Positions 24,156-32,934 of a stretch of DNA of 64,000 nucleotides are shown here, in pieces; position 1 is the first letter of the stretch; each line of letters starts with the position of its first letter. Source of the stretch: Halorussus pelagicus (lineage in GTDB: Archaea > Halobacteriota > Halobacteria > Halobacteriales > Haladaptataceae); assembly GCF_004087835.1 (NCBI RefSeq), contig NZ_CP035119.1, positions 2,852,001 through 2,916,000 of the forward strand. The letters run 5' to 3'. A program made the position numbers and the translations under genes. Below the pieces are notes generated by a model. The model ran no database searches. It was not told the origin of the DNA and saw only the letters and a list, made by a program, of their open reading frames with translations.

Positions 24156-26786
24156 TCACTTCCCTCCTCGGATTCGCAGAATCGTGCGGTCCGGCGAGGT
24201 GAACTTCCGGACCAGCCGGAAGACGCCCCACAGTCCGACGAGTCCGCCAGCCAGCCACAGGAACCGCGAGACGCCGCCGAGACCCGCCGCCAGTTCTTCG
24301 ACCACACGGGCGAACGCCCCCGAGAGAACCCGCGGCGCGAGGCTTTCGAGCGCGACCACGAACACCAACCCGAGGACGCCGCCGCTCGCCCATATCGGCA
24401 CGCCGCGCCGACGCGCGAGCAGGCCGACCCCGAGGATAACGACCGCGCCAGCGCCCAGAACGAGGAGCGGGTTCGCCAGCGGGTCACTCGCCACCGTCTT
24501 CGCGGTCTCCAGCGGCAGGGTTCCGCCGCCGCCGTCGTCCGAGGACGACCCGCCGGAATCCGCAACCGCGATTCTCAGAAGGTTCGACTCGTCTGAGTCG
24601 AGAGAGAACGCGACTGGCGACCCCGACACGCTCGGGTCTTCGACGCGGCCGTTCGACTCGGACACGAGGTCGTAGGACGCGCCGGATTCGCCGCCGTAGT
24701 AGTCGAGACCGACCGAATCGCCCGCGACCGTACCTTGTCTAATTCGGAACCTCGGTTCGTCCGGGTCGGCGACAGAAACCACCACGTCGTTTTGCGGGTC
24801 CGCCCGGAGGTCGAGCGTCCGGACGGTCGCACTCCCGCCCTCGGGCGCGTTCGGCACGCGCACGTACTGAGACGCCCCGCCGTCCGCGATACGGGCGCTC
24901 GCGCTCGCGTTCTGATACGACGGGTCCGCGAGGTAGTGAACCCACTCGCTCGACGCCGTACCTGACACGTCGATTCGGAACTCCTCGCCGCGCGAGACCA
25001 CTTCGAACGTCGTGTTCAGCGCATTGCCCTCAGTCGTCGGGTCCGTGACCCGAATCGCCCCGTTTCGAACTCGCACCTTGCTCCCGTCGGCGACAACCCT
25101 TGTCGTCGTGCCGGGGGAAAGGTCGCCAAGACCGACCTTGAGCGTGGTCGTGTTGCTCTTGAAGTGGCTCCACGTCGGCGCGGTCTTGGTCCCGTTAATA
25201 TAGACCGTGAGGTCGCGGTTCGAAACTACGTTCCCCGCGAACGGAATTTCGAGTGTCGCGTTCTCCGACATATCTCCCCACGTTTTCGATACGTTGTAGC
25301 GTTCGGACCACGATTCCCCCTCGTATTTGACTGATTGGTCGTCGCGGGCACTATGCGAGTAGTCGAGACCAACACTCCCGGCCGCTGTCGAGACCGTGAC
25401 GGTGTTCTCGCCCGACTGAAGCCATGCGGAGTCCGTAGAGAGACTAACCGTCTCACCAACGGATAGACGGCCCGGATAGCTTGTCTCGTTGCCATTGACC
25501 TCAACCGTTGGAGATTCAGTCTCAATCCGCTCCTCTGCACTCAGCGACCAATCCAGCGACCCATGCGAACCGGAAGTGTCGAGCGAGGACACGCCTGCCG
25601 AGAGGTCCACCGCGCGGGTCTTTGTCTCGCCGCCGGAGAAATCTCCGAGTGAGGCCGTCGTTCCGTCGGAAAACGCCACATCGACGTTTTTCGGAGCCGG
25701 GCCGCGAATCTCGATGTCTTGCACCCAGATGTCCGACCCGCTTTGAGTCCCGGAGAGGACGAACTGAACGTCCTCACCTGTCGGTACGTCCGATAGCGAG
25801 GACGAGAACGTCGTTGCACCCATGCCGTCGAAATTCACCGACCCGAGATAGTACCAGTTGCCGTTAGTTACAGCGTAGCCCTCGAAGTAGGAACTTCCGT
25901 CCGAGATGTGGGATTCGACCTGAATCGACGCTCGCGCTAGATTCGACGGCGGCGAGGAAAACGTTGCAACCGTCGTGTTCCCGCCCTCGTTGATCGCTTT
26001 TTGCCCGTCGTCGCCCCAGTTGCTCCGCTGGATTGGCTGTTGTCCGGTCACGGTTAGCTCCGGTTCTCCTCCAGCGGGACCGCTCGGCGCGAGGTTTCCG
26101 CCGACTGAGATTGACGCCGAGTCACCCGGCGAAAGTGAACCTGATTCGTTCGACCATGCGGTCGTCTCGACGCCAGTCAGATTAATATCGAAATCGCTGG
26201 CGGAGTCGAGTGACTGTAACTGATATTGGTAGCTTGACCCGTCAGTCGCCGGATTTCCCGAAAGCGAGACTTCGCCAGTGAACGTGATAACGTTGTCCGA
26301 GAATTTCGGTATCTCGACCACGATGTAGCCGGAACTCGTCGTCACCGGCTCGCTCCAGCGAGACCCGTCCTCGTGAACGCCCTCGATTTGGTCCGGCAGA
26401 TAACCAAACTCGTCACGGACCTCCGAGGCGTTAATTGCGATTCTCCGTCCATCATGCACCGAGTCGTCACGAATCACGATTGCGAGATTGCCGACGCCTT
26501 CCGCGACCGTTGCGTCCGGTCCGAGTGTTTGTTCGGCGTCCTCGGGCGAGGTGAGGATGAACTCGGTTGTCGCGGCGTGGTCGGACGCCAGCACGTCGCC
26601 GCCGGTCATGTTCGACGCGCGGAAGGGAAACGAATCGCTCGCTGGCGTTCCTTGCTCGACGTTCTGGTCCGGAATCGCCACGAATCCCGGCGGCATGTCC
26701 GGCGTCGCGGACGCCGCCGCGGTCCCCGCGAGGAGGTGCGGTGCGACCGCCGACGCGAGCAGAAGACCAACCAGCACCAGCGCCAA
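24156..26786 (-). CDS. Large exported, membrane-anchored surface protein (spike-like)
   Basis: An 876-aa secreted protein. The N-terminus is a Sec-type signal (ALVLVGLLLASAVAPHLLAG) and a long Ser/Thr/Gly-rich, beta-strand-like ectodomain follows, with many N-x-S/T sites (for example NMTGG, NESG, NATLE, NGTKT). At about residues 750-870 lie two to three hydrophobic spans (NPLLVLGAGAVVILGVGLLA, then ASGGVLGLVFVVALESLA) and a short basic tail. This layout suits an envelope spike or cell-surface adhesin. The start is uncertain: the frame opens with a TTG at 26784-26786, but the basic signal-peptide residues (SDGRNRR) lie just upstream of it with no ATG or GTG in frame. Confidence 0.7.
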   Translation of the reverse strand: MALVLVGLLLASAVAPHLLAGTAAASATPDMPPGFVAIPDQNVEQGTPASDSFPFRASNMTGGDVLASDHAATTEFILTSPEDAEQTLGPDATVAEGVGNLAIVIRDDSVHDGRRIAINASEVRDEFGYLPDQIEGVHEDGSRWSEPVTTSSGYIVVEIPKFSDNVITFTGEVSLSGNPATDGSSYQYQLQSLDSASDFDINLTGVETTAWSNESGSLSPGDSASISVGGNLAPSGPAGGEPELTVTGQQPIQRSNWGDDGQKAINEGGNTTVATFSSPPSNLARASIQVESHISDGSSYFEGYAVTNGNWYYLGSVNFDGMGATTFSSSLSDVPTGEDVQFVLSGTQSGSDIWVQDIEIRGPAPKNVDVAFSDGTTASLGDFSGGETKTRAVDLSAGVSSLDTSGSHGSLDWSLSAEERIETESPTVEVNGNETSYPGRLSVGETVSLSTDSAWLQSGENTVTVSTAAGSVGLDYSHSARDDQSVKYEGESWSERYNVSKTWGDMSENATLEIPFAGNVVSNRDLTVYINGTKTAPTWSHFKSNTTTLKVGLGDLSPGTTTRVVADGSKVRVRNGAIRVTDPTTEGNALNTTFEVVSRGEEFRIDVSGTASSEWVHYLADPSYQNASASARIADGGASQYVRVPNAPEGGSATVRTLDLRADPQNDVVVSVADPDEPRFRIRQGTVAGDSVGLDYYGGESGASYDLVSESNGRVEDPSVSGSPVAFSLDSDESNLLRIAVADSGGSSSDDGGGGTLPLETAKTVASDPLANPLLVLGAGAVVILGVGLLARRRGVPIWASGGVLGLVFVVALESLAPRVLSGAFARVVEELAAGLGGVSRFLWLAGGLVGLWGVFRLVRKFTSPDRTILRIRGGK

Positions 26787-26900
26787 AACGCGTCGGTTTC
26801 GCCCGTCAGATACCCCCCTCGGGGGTTTGCTCCTATAGGACTCTAAGTACGCGCGCGCATCCGTTCACTCGCGCGACAATTCCGCGCGACCGGGCGCGGC

Positions 26901-28058
26901 TCATAGCGAGACCACCCCCTCCGACTCGGCGGAGTCCCCCGAGTCCGCTGGGTCCGAGGGTACTTTCGGCGTCAGATGGACTCGTAGTTCCTCCTCGGTG
27001 GGTTTCGGGATGTTCGGCCACGCGAACGCCGCGAAGTTCGTCTCGGTCCAGAAGAGACCGCGACCCGTCGGCATATCGCTGGTGAGGTCCTTGTACATCG
27101 GCACGCGATTGACGCCGACCACCTGCGAGGCGCGCGTCGGATTCGCTCGACCGTTCAGCGTCACCCGCCAGCGGTGCTTTCGTTTCACCTTCTCGTGGGC
27201 GTCCTCCGCGTTCTGGCCCGCGTGGTAGACGCTGAGCTTGTACTTCCGCGAGTCGATGAACAGGTCGCGGTAGAGTTCGACCTTCTGGTAGCTGGCGAAC
27301 TGGTCCTTGCTCGCCGACTGGGGAATCATGTCGCCGATCTCGTCGGCGAGGAGCGCCGTCCAGATGAACGAGCCGTGTTCGACCCGTGCGAGGAGAAACC
27401 CGACCCACCAGTGGTTCACGGGGTCGTCCGGACTGAACTCCAACCCGTCCTTGCGCTTCGGCGAGCGCTCGTAGAGGTCCTGACACCCCGTCATTTGCGG
27501 GTCCGGGTAGACCACATGAAACTTTCCCGACTCTAAGTGATTCTGGCACAGGTCCATCGGGTCGTCGTAGTAGACGACCTCGCGTACCACGTCCTCCAGT
27601 CGGACCGCCCGGCGGTAGGCGTCGCCCTCGCTGGTCGAGACGACCATCGCCTCGACCTCGCAGGAACTCGGGAGACAGACCTTCGCCCACGGCGCGAAGC
27701 TAATCCACTCACTCCGGGACTCGCTCGCCCGCCAGACGACCGCCTCGGACGGGAACCGACCCACCGAGTCCATGAGGTGCGCGCCGATAGTCTTCAAGAA
27801 CGTCGATTTGCCCGCGCCCATCGGCCCCTCTATCAGGGCGTCCGTGCCGCCGCCCGGCGAGAACGCGCTGTTGTCGGCCGCCTTGCACAGACACCCCGGA
27901 ATCACCGACGGGTAGTCGAACTGTTCCACGTCGAGTTCGGGAATGCCGAACTTGCGTCTGATAGACTGTGCGTCGGTGTGCCGCGAGGTTCCGAGGTAGG
28001 TCCCGGTGTTCTCTCGCGGGTCGAGGTCCGTCAGCGTCTCTACTGTGTTCCATGTCAT
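26901..28058 (-). CDS. P-loop ATPase of the membrane operon
   Basis: A 385-aa cytoplasmic ATPase. Walker A is EGPMGAGKSTFLK at about residue 85; Walker B is probably FIWTALLADEIGDM near 245. No membrane span. The general layout recalls FtsK/HerA- and VirB4-type motor ATPases or the ATPases of archaeal pleomorphic viruses, but it is short and I cannot choose. The ATG at 28056-28058 overlaps the previous stop (ATGA). It is the only energy-providing enzyme in the operon, so it probably drives DNA transfer, packaging or assembly. A 23-codon frame overlaps its stop (26833-26904) ahead of the spike-like gene. Confidence 0.75.
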   Translation of the reverse strand: MTWNTVETLTDLDPRENTGTYLGTSRHTDAQSIRRKFGIPELDVEQFDYPSVIPGCLCKAADNSAFSPGGGTDALIEGPMGAGKSTFLKTIGAHLMDSVGRFPSEAVVWRASESRSEWISFAPWAKVCLPSSCEVEAMVVSTSEGDAYRRAVRLEDVVREVVYYDDPMDLCQNHLESGKFHVVYPDPQMTGCQDLYERSPKRKDGLEFSPDDPVNHWWVGFLLARVEHGSFIWTALLADEIGDMIPQSASKDQFASYQKVELYRDLFIDSRKYKLSVYHAGQNAEDAHEKVKRKHRWRVTLNGRANPTRASQVVGVNRVPMYKDLTSDMPTGRGLFWTETNFAAFAWPNIPKPTEEELRVHLTPKVPSDPADSGDSAESEGVVSL

Positions 28059-28978
28059 AGGTTCCGAATCGGTAGCTCCGAGTTCTCGCGTTCCGCCAGT
28101 TCGCCCGAGCGGTCCGCGACCTCGTGGGCCGCGACCGCGAACGCGGGCAGAACCTCTTTCGCCGCGAACGACTCCCGGAAGAACCACGAGCGGGCGCGCT
28201 CGCCCTCGCGGTCGAGAAGCATCTCGCGGGTGTGACTCTCCGTGTAGAGGCGCGTGGCGAGATCGTCCGAGACTTCGGCGAAGGTCGCTTCCGTGACCTG
28301 TTGCACCCACGCGAGCATCTGGTCCTCGGACGCGAACCCGTCGAGGACCTGCCGGAGCGCCCAGTCTTGGCGCTGGGCGAGTTCCGCCAGCGCGGGCCGC
28401 ATTCCCGGCGCATCTTGCTCCTCGGGGTCCGGCGGTCCCTCACGGGTCTCGCCGTCGGCGTCCGGGTTCTCGACGTACTCGGTCGCGGACCAGCGGAACC
28501 CGTGATGAGACTCTACGAATGCCGGTAGCAGGTCCACCGCGGCGACTCCGCGCCGCGCGGTCGCCGCGGTCGCCGGGTCGAGAACGTCGTCCGGGTCGTC
28601 CGCCCACGCGAACCGACGCTCGGACACGAGGAGGACCGAGAGGTCGAGGCGCGAGAACGCCCGCTCGACCATCCAGTCCCCGGACAAGCGCCCGAGCGTG
28701 TGAATCGCGGCGTCTTGGCACCAGAGGAGGAATGTCCGTCGATTCTCGAAACCGTCGATGAATCGCCTGAGCAGTTCTAACTGGTCGCCGGTCAACTTCT
28801 GAAGCGCGGGCCGAAGTTGCGGCGTCTCGGGAAGACCGTCGAGGAGGTCGCGCACCTCGCCCTCGCCGAACCCGAGGTCCGCCAGCACGTCGCCCTCCTC
28901 GACGCGCACGGTCGGGCCGCCGACGTCGTCAGTAGACGCTTCGTCTACCTCGGTTCGTCGAGTCGCGTCAGTCGTCAC
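28055..28978 (-). CDS. Soluble helical protein with two tandem repeats
   Basis: A 307-aa hydrophilic protein starting at GTG (28976-28978) and overlapping the previous gene by 11 bases. Two related blocks of about 100 residues lie in tandem. The first runs RPALQKLTGDQLELLRRFID ... LLPAFVESHH; the second runs RPALAELAQRQDWALRQVLD ... VLPAFAVAAHE. Shared features are RPAL, DGF, a W near the middle and PAF before H. It is probably a helical adaptor acting with the ATPase whose start it overlaps. No named family recognised. The 19-base palindrome lies in its first codons. Confidence 0.68.
   Translation of the reverse strand: MTTDATRRTEVDEASTDDVGGPTVRVEEGDVLADLGFGEGEVRDLLDGLPETPQLRPALQKLTGDQLELLRRFIDGFENRRTFLLWCQDAAIHTLGRLSGDWMVERAFSRLDLSVLLVSERRFAWADDPDDVLDPATAATARRGVAAVDLLPAFVESHHGFRWSATEYVENPDADGETREGPPDPEEQDAPGMRPALAELAQRQDWALRQVLDGFASEDQMLAWVQQVTEATFAEVSDDLATRLYTESHTREMLLDREGERARSWFFRESFAAKEVLPAFAVAAHEVADRSGELAERENSELPIRNL
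28931..28949. repeat. 19-base element palindrome, copy 4
   Basis: AGTAGAC-gcttc-GTCTACC, one arm mismatch, within codons 10-16 of the 307-aa gene. The bases that follow, CTCGGTTCGTCGAGTCGCG, are the reverse complement of the left flank of the copy at 31142, so the shared unit is about 40 bases and is inverted here. Confidence 0.75.
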
Positions 28979-30698
28979 CCGCGACCACCTCCGAGTGGTC
29001 CGACTCGCTTCCCGAGTTCGGCGGCGCGAGTTCGTCCGTAATCTTCTCGAACGTCGAGCGGTCGCGCTCCTCTTGTTGGCGCACGCGCTCGGCGCGCTTG
29101 TCCGCCTTCTCGGTTAGCGCCTCGTCCTTCCAGTACGCGCGGTCCGCAACGTCCTCGAACTCCCGTGCGTGCGTGATTAGGTTCTCGACCAGCGCCCCGT
29201 ACTGGGCGGGCGCGAGGTTCGGGTCCGACTTCCCGACCGTCGGTTTCAGCACGGTCGCCAGCGCCGCGAGGACGCCGAACGCGATACCGAACCCCTCGTT
29301 GAACAGCAGTCCGCCGACGTAGTACGCCAGCCCGACCAGCAGGACCCCGCCGACAAGCGGCCCCCACGCGACCGAGGGAATCGGCCAGCGCCCCGCGACC
29401 AGTTCGTCCTCGTCGGGCCAGTCGAGCAAGTCCGGCGTCGAGAGGGTTAGCCCCGCCTTCTCGTAGTCGATAGGCGCGTCCGCCGTCGGGTCCGAGAGGA
29501 ACACTTCGTCGTACTCGTCATCGTTTTCGCGGCCGACCAGCCGAGTCCCGAGCGTCGCTTCGTCCACGTCCACCGTCGGCGCGGCGTTGTGGAACGGCCA
29601 GATAGCCACCAGCCACGGTATCCAGCCCTCTCGCCGAATCTTCCGACCCTCCGAGGTTTGCACCACGTTGTAGGCCCGCGTGCGGACGTGCCAGCGCCCC
29701 GTGCCGTCGTCCTTGATGCTGGCACTGTCCTCGCCGCTGGTCAACTGGAGGAACAGCACCTCCTCGGGGTGCTCTCCGAACATGAACAGCACTGTGACCC
29801 CGAGGAGCGCCCCGCCAGCGATACCGACCGACCACGGCGCGGTCGCCAGCAACTCCAACAGGCCGTTGTACCACACGAACACCGCGAGGAACGTTGCGAC
29901 GGCCAGCGCGAACACGACCTCCAGCGCCGAGACCATCGGCCCGTTGCCCACCTTGTCGAGGAACCGCCGGTCGAGCGCGATTATCCCGACCGACGTGAGC
30001 ATGCACGGCGCGAACATCCACACCGCGGCGAAGCCCGCGATACCGCCCGCTGACCGCATGGGGACCGACTGGGCCGCCTCTGAGACCGCGTAGCGGAACC
30101 GCCAGCTAACTTCGTCTCGGTGGCCCTCCATCCACACCGTCACGTACTTCGCGTCGCCGTAGTGGGCCGGAAGGTCGAGTTTTGCCGACCCGTAGTCGCC
30201 GCCCGTGAGCGTCGCCGAGACCGTCGTGTGCGTCGCGTTCGTCACGACGCGCTCGCGCACGGTCCGGTTGTTCTCGGTCGTTCGCTCGACCGTCTCGAAA
30301 TCCCACAGGACGACGTGGAACGTCGCGTCCATGTCCTCGGAGTCCCACCCGCGGAACGACCCGACGTAAATCGAATCACGCTGAACCGTCGTGCGAGGTT
30401 CGATGTACTGGCGGTCCTCCGGCGACGCCATGAACTCGACCGGAACGTGGCGAATCCAGAACGACCCAGCGTTGCCGTAGGGCCGAATCGCCTTGCTCGG
30501 TGCGTTCGACTTTACCGTGCCGTAGTCCGCGAGGTCGTCGTAGGTCCACGTCCCGTTCTCGGTACCCGTCGCGGTGCCCGACTGGTTCGCTCCGGCCCCG
30601 TCGTCTTGGGCGAGCGCGACGCCCCCGACGGCCGGGACCGCCAGCGAGAGGACCACGAACACCGCGAACGCGGCGCGTAGGCGTCTGTTCCCCGTCAT
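28968..30698 (-). CDS. Exported multi-span membrane protein of the operon
   Basis: A 576-aa protein. The ATG at 30696-30698 overlaps the previous stop as ATGA and opens a clear signal peptide (LRAAFAVFVVLSLAVPAVGG, then VALAQ). An ectodomain of about 150 residues follows. Three spans lie at about 200-310 (including FAAVWMFAPCMLTSVGIIAL), then a large cytoplasmic part with YNVVQTSEGRKIRREGWIPW, then two more spans near 440-490, and a charged tail ending SESDHSEVVAGDD. Frames extending upstream of the ATG are out-of-place Arg-rich translation. This is the central polytopic protein of the operon and could form a pore or scaffold. No family recognised. Confidence 0.72.
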   Translation of the reverse strand: MTGNRRLRAAFAVFVVLSLAVPAVGGVALAQDDGAGANQSGTATGTENGTWTYDDLADYGTVKSNAPSKAIRPYGNAGSFWIRHVPVEFMASPEDRQYIEPRTTVQRDSIYVGSFRGWDSEDMDATFHVVLWDFETVERTTENNRTVRERVVTNATHTTVSATLTGGDYGSAKLDLPAHYGDAKYVTVWMEGHRDEVSWRFRYAVSEAAQSVPMRSAGGIAGFAAVWMFAPCMLTSVGIIALDRRFLDKVGNGPMVSALEVVFALAVATFLAVFVWYNGLLELLATAPWSVGIAGGALLGVTVLFMFGEHPEEVLFLQLTSGEDSASIKDDGTGRWHVRTRAYNVVQTSEGRKIRREGWIPWLVAIWPFHNAAPTVDVDEATLGTRLVGRENDDEYDEVFLSDPTADAPIDYEKAGLTLSTPDLLDWPDEDELVAGRWPIPSVAWGPLVGGVLLVGLAYYVGGLLFNEGFGIAFGVLAALATVLKPTVGKSDPNLAPAQYGALVENLITHAREFEDVADRAYWKDEALTEKADKRAERVRQQEERDRSTFEKITDELAPPNSGSESDHSEVVAGDD

Positions 30699-31288
30699 TT
30701 GTCGTTCACCGAGAGGATGACGAGACTGAGGACGCCCAGCACGAGCAGAATCTCGCTCGGACCCAGCGCGGTCACGCGGTCGAGGACCGCCCACGAACCA
30801 CCAACCGCACCGACCTTTGCCAGAATCTCGTGGTGCGAGATTAGCACGTCGCCCAGCATGACGCCGACCGATTCGAGTCCTTCCAGTGTCCCGAGGAACG
30901 CCCCGAGGACGCCAGCGCCGACGAACCCGGCACCCGTGACCGCCCGCCGGACGTTCCGCTCGCCGCGGTCCGCCGCCCCCGAGACCGACCGCTCGCGGAT
31001 AGCCCACCACAGGCCCGCGAGGAGCAACAGCGGAAGCACGACCCATGTGAACCACCACGGAATCGTCGGCACCCACGCCGAGAGGTCGAAGTTCTCACCG
31101 ACCGCGAGGACCGGCCCGAGACCCGCGACTCGACGAACCGAGGTAGACGACGTGTCTACCGAGCCTCTCCAGTCGGCGCTGCATGAGGTACACGGTTCGT
31201 CTACCTCGGCGATTTCGCCCGCTGTTCTGTCCTTGGTTCTATTCCTCCCGTCGTCCGCGTTCAGTTCTAATGCGTTTGATTTGAGCAT
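30695..31288 (-). CDS. Membrane protein of the operon with palindrome-bearing N-terminus
   Basis: A 197-aa protein. The first 60 residues are polar and include a CTSC pair. A Trp-rich span follows (VPTIPWWFTWVVLPLLLLAG), then a basic loop (RERSVSGAADRGERNVRR), then two or three more spans ending SEILLVLGVLSLVILSVNDK. The ATG at 31286-31288 is clear, and the stop overlaps the next start. Two copies of the 19-base palindrome lie 45 bases apart in its N-terminal codons. No known family. Confidence 0.68.
   Translation of the reverse strand: MLKSNALELNADDGRNRTKDRTAGEIAEVDEPCTSCSADWRGSVDTSSTSVRRVAGLGPVLAVGENFDLSAWVPTIPWWFTWVVLPLLLLAGLWWAIRERSVSGAADRGERNVRRAVTGAGFVGAGVLGAFLGTLEGLESVGVMLGDVLISHHEILAKVGAVGGSWAVLDRVTALGPSEILLVLGVLSLVILSVNDK
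31142..31160. repeat. 19-base element palindrome, copy 5
   Basis: GGTAGAC-gacgt-GTCTACC, perfect arms. The left flank CGCGACTCGACGAACCGA is shared, inverted, with copy 4. Confidence 0.78.
31187..31205. repeat. 19-base element palindrome, copy 6
   Basis: GGTACAC-ggttc-GTCTACC, one arm mismatch, placed exactly 45 bases from copy 5. The same 45-base spacing separates two copies at 36605 and 36650. Confidence 0.7.
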
Positions 31289-31311
31289 GGTTGAAAGTCG
31301 AATGGTTGGGT

Positions 31312-31581
31312 TTAGTCGAACGTCCGTCGAGCGATTCGCATGACCGTCACAAGGACGAACACGACCGAGAGCGCCAGAATCACCTGATTGAGAAGCGACT
31401 GGTCCAACCAGCCGACGTTGGGCGCGATTCGATGCTGGAGGGTCGTCGCCAGCGGCAAGAGCAAGTCGATGTTGACCATCACCCAGTCCGCGAGCGCGAA
31501 CACGCCCGCGCCGTTGAGGACGTAGTGGCCGACCACCGACCCGACGCCGCCCAGCGCCGCCAGCGGTTTCAGACGATCCAT
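31312..31581 (-). CDS. Small two-to-three-span membrane protein of the operon
   Basis: An 89-aa protein starting MDRLKPLAALGGVGSVVGHY at the ATG 31579-31581, 13 bases inside the previous gene. Hydrophobic spans are at about 8-25, 30-45 and 65-83 (NQVILALSVVFVLVTVMRIA), with a short basic end. The longer frame upstream is Arg/Gly-rich noise. It is probably a structural membrane component. No family recognised. Confidence 0.62.
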   Translation of the reverse strand: MDRLKPLAALGGVGSVVGHYVLNGAGVFALADWVMVNIDLLLPLATTLQHRIAPNVGWLDQSLLNQVILALSVVFVLVTVMRIARRTFD

Positions 31582-31967
31582 ATCCGAACCCTCCTCACGA
31601 GTTCGACGGTCCCGCGCGCCAACGCCGCCGCCAGCGCCGCGTAGACCGCGAACAACACCGCCGACACCAGCGGCCCGGAGAGTCCCGCCGACGCTCCGAG
31701 TTCGATGAGGTCGCTGTTCAGCGTCCGGAATGCGCCTTCGATTGCTTGGCCCGCCGCCTCGCCTGCCCCCAGCACGTCGCCGCCCGCCGCGCCGAATGCC
31801 GATTGGACTATCGACCACTGTTTGACGACGATTCCGACCAGTTCCTCACCGAGGTCGAGGACGCCGCCGACCAGCCAGCGCGCGACGACCTCGATAATCT
31901 TGTCCTCGGGACAGAATACCCAGTCCGGAAGCCAGCCGGGGCGCGCCGCGGGGCCACAGTCAGGCAA
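31569..31967 (-). CDS. Membrane protein of the operon, amphipathic N-terminal half
   Basis: A 132-aa protein starting MPDCGPAARPGWLPDWVFCP, overlapping the previous gene by eight bases and the next by 13. Amphipathic helices fill the first 85 residues (IIEVVARWLVGGVLDLGEEL), followed by one strong span (PLVSAVLFAVYAALAAALA) and a basic C-terminus (RRVRIWIV). Overlap at both ends shows coupling in the operon. No known family. Confidence 0.63.
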   Translation of the reverse strand: MPDCGPAARPGWLPDWVFCPEDKIIEVVARWLVGGVLDLGEELVGIVVKQWSIVQSAFGAAGGDVLGAGEAAGQAIEGAFRTLNSDLIELGASAGLSGPLVSAVLFAVYAALAAALARGTVELVRRVRIWIV

Positions 31968-32307
31968 AGCGTCGCACCCCCTGAAGGACCAGCCACATAA
32001 CGAGGAGGACCACTACGACCGTCACGAACCACGCAACGAGTGCAGGCAGTGTCGAGCGCGCCGCCGCCCAGTACGACCACCACGCTCGGGAGATTGCCGT
32101 CGCGCCGCTGGTGAACAACCCGCCGAGGAGTCCGACCCCGAACGTCCGAATCCCGTCGAGGATCGTCTGAACCCAGTCCCCGAACCCGTCTATAGACCCG
32201 ATATATCCGCGGTACCACGCGAACACCGGCCCGCCGACCACGACGCTGGCGAGCGTGCCCCACTTGATACGTCGGCCCTCTACGAACGTCTGCGGGTAGC
32301 CTCGCAT
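31960..32307 (-). CDS. Small membrane protein of the operon
   Basis: A 115-aa protein starting MRGYPQTFVEGRRIKWGTLA. Hydrophobic spans are at about 18-35, 50-68 (FGVGLLGGLFTSGATAIS) and a long one at 88-110 (ALVAWFVTVVVVLLVMWLVL). Aromatic residues cluster at the membrane edges (AWWSYWAAA). It lies six bases after the preceding gene and overlaps the following one. Unknown family; probably part of the same complex as its neighbours. Confidence 0.63.
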   Translation of the reverse strand: MRGYPQTFVEGRRIKWGTLASVVVGGPVFAWYRGYIGSIDGFGDWVQTILDGIRTFGVGLLGGLFTSGATAISRAWWSYWAAARSTLPALVAWFVTVVVVLLVMWLVLQGVRRFA

Positions 32308-32313
32308 GAGTCG

Positions 32314-32919
32314 TTACCTGCGTCCTGTGAATAGTCGGAGCGGCGAGAGTTCTATGCGCCTGAGGAACATGGTGAACACCCAGAGGCCAGCAAGCACTGA
32401 CAGAACGCCCAACGCAAATGTACCCGGTCCAAGCTGGGAACACTGTCCTGTCGTCAGACTTTCTGCCGAGTTTTCTGCCCCTGCAACGACTATTTGAATC
32501 GGCGACGTGACCACCGCGTCAACCAGTTCACCGAGTCCACTGGAGAACGCACGGAAGGGCGCGAGAAAGACCATTCCTGTCGAATCAATCGCCCCGATGA
32601 GGGTGTCGAACAGTTCGTAGAGAACGCCGCCAATACCGTAATTTTTCACGAGACCTGCGAGACCCGCCGTCGAGACGATTCCTGCCGCCGTTTTCATCGT
32701 CCGAGCCGAGTCCGCTTGCGCTCGCTGGTCCCCGAGGCGACGGCGTAGCGACGGTGTGTCCGAGTCCGTGACGTAAGACGTGGCCACGGCGAGGCTAAAC
32801 CACCCGACCGGCATCCACACCGCCACGTCGCCGAACAGCAACTTGCTCGCCAGCGTCACGACGACCGTCGTGAACAAGCCGACGAACAGGTGTTTCACCC
32901 ATTTTTGTTTGTCTGTCAT
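32314..32919 (-). CDS. Membrane protein of the operon
   Basis: A 201-aa protein. The ATG at 32917-32919 gives MTDKQKWVKHLFVGLFTTVV; a TTG five codons earlier is possible but less likely. Two spans open the protein (LFTTVVVTLASKLLFG and MPVGWFSLAVATSYV). A basic loop, a helical middle region and a last span near the end (TFALGVLSVLAGLWVFTMFL) follow, with a basic tail (RLFTGRR). The 15-base gap to the upstream stop suggests co-transcription. No known family. Confidence 0.65.
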   Translation of the reverse strand: MTDKQKWVKHLFVGLFTTVVVTLASKLLFGDVAVWMPVGWFSLAVATSYVTDSDTPSLRRRLGDQRAQADSARTMKTAAGIVSTAGLAGLVKNYGIGGVLYELFDTLIGAIDSTGMVFLAPFRAFSSGLGELVDAVVTSPIQIVVAGAENSAESLTTGQCSQLGPGTFALGVLSVLAGLWVFTMFLRRIELSPLRLFTGRR

Positions 32920-32934
32920 GTCGGGACTCTCCAA

